A stretch of 43,481 nucleotides of DNA from Cyclobacteriaceae bacterium (GTDB lineage: Bacteria > Bacteroidota > Bacteroidia > Cytophagales > Cyclobacteriaceae), in NCBI GenBank assembly GCA_025350305.1, contig JANXYC010000020.1, forward strand, positions 1 through 43,481. Direction: 5' to 3'. This document shows positions 41,905-43,481 of the stretch, piece by piece. The notes beneath the pieces were generated by a model. It was given only the letters and a program-made list of their open reading frames with translations, had not been told where the DNA came from and searched no databases. The first letter of the stretch is position 1. Each line of letters opens with the position of its first letter. The position numbers and the translations under genes were made by a program.

Positions 41905-42333
41905 CTAACTCGTGATATAATGCTCCAGATGCTCGATAATGGATTTTTGATCCTCGATGATCTGCTTGACCACATCGCCAATTGAAATTACACCAACAAG
42001 CTTGTCACCGTCAACTACCGGAAGGTGGCGAATATGCTTTTGAGTCATCAGATTCATGCAGTCTTCGATCGTATTATCAGCTGTCACAGTAAATGGACTG
42101 GGGGTCATCAACTCTCTGATAGGAGTATCTTTAGATGATTTCCCTTTAAGAATAAGTTTACGGGCATAATCCCGTTCCGTGAATATTCCGGCGAGCTTCC
42201 CATTCTCAACGATCAAAAGCCCACCGATATTCCTGTCGCACATTTGTTCGATCGCTTTGTAAACCATGATCGTAGGCTCCACTGAAAAAACAGCACCGCC
42301 TTTGCTTTTTAAAATGTCTCTTACTTTTCCCAT
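41905..42333 (-). CDS. CBS-domain pair protein
   Basis: The 142-residue protein consists of two CBS motifs: the first from about 12-70 (VYKAIEQMCDRNIGGLLIVENGKLAGIFTERDYAR as its core region) and the second from about 76-135 (DCMNLMTQKHIRHLPVVDGDKLVGVISIGDVVK region). Together they form one Bateman module that binds adenosine nucleotides. Stand-alone pairs are regulators of other proteins, often undefined. The late VISIGDVVKQIIEDQ tail is common in this COG0517-type group. It lies between nuoN and rpoD on the same strand but with its own promoter-like site, so a link with either is not shown. Confidence 0.9.
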   Translation of the reverse strand: MGKVRDILKSKGGAVFSVEPTIMVYKAIEQMCDRNIGGLLIVENGKLAGIFTERDYARKLILKGKSSKDTPIRELMTPSPFTVTADNTIEDCMNLMTQKHIRHLPVVDGDKLVGVISIGDVVKQIIEDQKSIIEHLEHYITS

Positions 42334-42354
42334 GTTACATTGATTTCAATCGAA

Positions 42355-42385
42355 TGAAGGTAAAATTTTTGTGCAAAAGAAACAA
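42355..42385 (-). promoter_or_regulatory. Possible promoter of the CBS gene
   Basis: On the minus strand a TTG (42385-42383), a 20-base spacer and TACCTTCA (42362-42355) resemble the Bacteroidota pattern with two mismatches in the -7 box. The leader to the ATG at 42333 would be about 15 bases. Confidence 0.35.
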
Positions 42386-42421
42386 GGCGAATTCTGTGAA
42401 ATCCGTCGGTTTTTTCAATAA

Positions 42422-43481
42422 TTACTTCGGTGGTAGCAAGGAAATCAACCAATCGGGGAATAAGCCCATCACTACAGTAAGCAGCACCAGCAGCACCAAC
42501 AATATGCGGGAAGAAACAGAAAGAGTAATGGGCTCCTCCTCTGGCGCTTTCAAAAACATCACCATAATTACCCGGAAATAGTAGTAAACACCGATGAGTG
42601 ATGTGCCCACCGCAACGATGACAAGCCCCGCATATCCGTTTTGTAGCGCCTGAGAAAAGACCATGTACTTTCCGAAGAAGCCGGCCAGCGGTGGTATGCC
42701 TGCCAACGAAAGTAGGGCCATCGTCATCACAACTGCTAGCAGAGGATTGCGTTTGTAGAGGCCATTGAAGCCTGAATGGGTCGAATTTGCCTTTTCCACT
42801 TCTTGTAAAACACTGAAGGCTGCAATACTCGTTACCGAATAAGAAGCCAGGTAATAAAAAATTGTTCCGGCGGAGGTTGTGCTGTTGGGAACGAACGCCA
42901 GCAGCATGTAGCCAACATGGCCTACGCTGGAATAGGCCAGCATTCTTTTCACATTGAGTTGATAAACAGCAGTCACATTCGGAACTACTAATGTCAATAC
43001 AGTAATTACCTGTAGAATATTGATCCAGGCAGACTGAACCGAAGAAAAGCAAAATGAAAATATCCGGTAGAATGCTCCAATCGCTGCAATTTTTACTACC
43101 GTTGACATAAAAGCGGTGATGGTGACAGGTGAGCCTTCATACACATCCGGGGCCCAAAAATGAAACGGGACCGCCGAAATCTTAAAAGCCATTCCAACCA
43201 GCATTAACAAGACGCCGGCGTAGAAGAATGCCGGGAGCTCGTTCACATTGTTCGCGAGGAAGTCCGCGATCCTGGTGATGTGAAAAGATCCAGTTGTTCC
43301 ATAAATAAGCGCCATCCCCATCAGTAAGAATCCGGTTGCGAAAGAGCCCATCAAAAAATATTTGAAGGCGGCTTCATTTGAGAACAGACTATCCTTTTTA
43401 CTTCCTGCCAGCACATATAGTGAAATCGACAAGATTTCAATTCCCAGGAAGAGCATGGCCATGTTATTAAAGGATACCATT
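42422..43481 (-). CDS. nuoN: NADH-quinone oxidoreductase subunit N (5' end cut by window edge)
   Basis: About 353 residues of a membrane protein with many hydrophobic helices enter from the window edge without a start codon that fits; NuoN normally has 450-490 residues, so about 110 N-terminal residues are outside. Family marks are FKISAVPFHFWAPDVYEGSP (with the proton-channel Lys in the FKIS helix), VKRMLAYSSVGHVGYML (second conserved Lys), and AGIPPLAGFFGKYMVF (third Lys). It is one of the antiporter-like proton-pumping subunits of respiratory complex I. In nuo operons nuoN is last, and the following gene here is the CBS protein with its own promoter-like site, in line with this. The rest of the operon would lie beyond the right edge. 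Confidence 0.95.
   Translation of the reverse strand, partial: MVSFNNMAMLFLGIEILSISLYVLAGSKKDSLFSNEAAFKYFLMGSFATGFLLMGMALIYGTTGSFHITRIADFLANNVNELPAFFYAGVLLMLVGMAFKISAVPFHFWAPDVYEGSPVTITAFMSTVVKIAAIGAFYRIFSFCFSSVQSAWINILQVITVLTLVVPNVTAVYQLNVKRMLAYSSVGHVGYMLLAFVPNSTTSAGTIFYYLASYSVTSIAAFSVLQEVEKANSTHSGFNGLYKRNPLLAVVMTMALLSLAGIPPLAGFFGKYMVFSQALQNGYAGLVIVAVGTSLIGVYYYFRVIMVMFLKAPEEEPITLSVSSRILLVLLVLLTVVMGLFPDWLISLLPPK

Noticed and set aside
42321..43052. A 243-codon minus-strand frame overlapping nuoN in another frame
   Set aside because: The overlapping frame encodes clear NuoN motifs; this one is Cys/His-rich noise from the same DNA.

Overview
The window looks like a chromosomal segment of a member of the Bacteroidota, probably a Cytophagales-type environmental bacterium. 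The grounds are: several promoter-like sites of the Bacteroidota form (TTTG or TTG, a spacer of about 19-22 bases, then TAnnTTTG); a short primary sigma factor without region 1.1; a lone SWIM-SNF2 helicase; paired GMC oxidoreductase and Gluconate_2-dh3 lipoprotein genes; and the DUF1080 family. The genus assignment is inference. No rRNA, tRNA, CRISPR array, phage gene or transposase gene was seen.

Layout. 1-1264 (-): an alditol-oxidase-like FAD enzyme, cut by the window edge. 1751-10096 (+): SWIM-SNF2 helicase, ABC-F ATPase, an orphan MEDS-domain sensor and an unknown exported protein, separated by long repeat-rich gaps. 10198-12836 (-): the two-subunit molybdenum hydroxylase IorA/IorB. 13108-15019 (+): a frameshifted small membrane protein, a GNAT acetyltransferase, a truncated DUF1801 relic and a methyltransferase. 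15141-17318 (-): an M28 peptidase and a broken MORN-repeat gene. 17665-21378 (+): a probable 3-keto-glycoside cassette (GMC flavoprotein, Tat-lipoprotein small subunit, DUF1080 enzyme, and a Gfo/Idh/MocA gene reduced to three pieces). 21398-28515: sugar and nucleoside salvage (NagB-like deaminase, PfkB kinase, DeoD, a second nucleoside phosphorylase, a two-domain ALDH16-type dehydrogenase, a eukaryote-like DeoC). 28938-32747: cold-shock protein, trans-sulfuration enzyme, Tat-exported Gfo/Idh/MocA enzyme, SDR. 32791-40327 (-): a compact seven-gene oxidative pentose-phosphate operon in the order glucokinase, tkt, rpiB, HAD phosphatase, gnd, zwf, pgl. 40500-43481 (-): a 3' fragment of an aminotransferase gene, primary sigma factor, CBS protein and the start of a nuo region (nuoN, truncated by the window edge).

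How the genes work together. The PPP operon is the clearest unit: glucose is phosphorylated, oxidised to ribulose-5-phosphate with NADPH formation, then isomerised and fed into transketolase. The deoxynucleoside genes form a second unit: phosphorylases release the (deoxy)ribose-1-phosphate, DeoC cleaves deoxyribose-5-phosphate, and ALDH16 can oxidise the acetaldehyde. The 17.6-21.4 kb cassette fits oxidation of glycosides at C3 followed by cleavage of the 3-keto product.

The most unusual signal is not one gene but the density of small palindromic repeats and decaying genes. One interspersed repeat family has two 106-base copies 18 kb apart in opposite orientation that differ at one base, two related copies and two solitary ends; three of these lie in or beside the 3-keto-glycoside cassette. 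At least five gene relics (channel-like, DUF1801, MORN, Gfo/Idh/MocA, glutamate-1-semialdehyde-type aminotransferase) were found by reading frames that normal gene calling would miss. I did not find a convincing wholly new defence or biosynthetic system.
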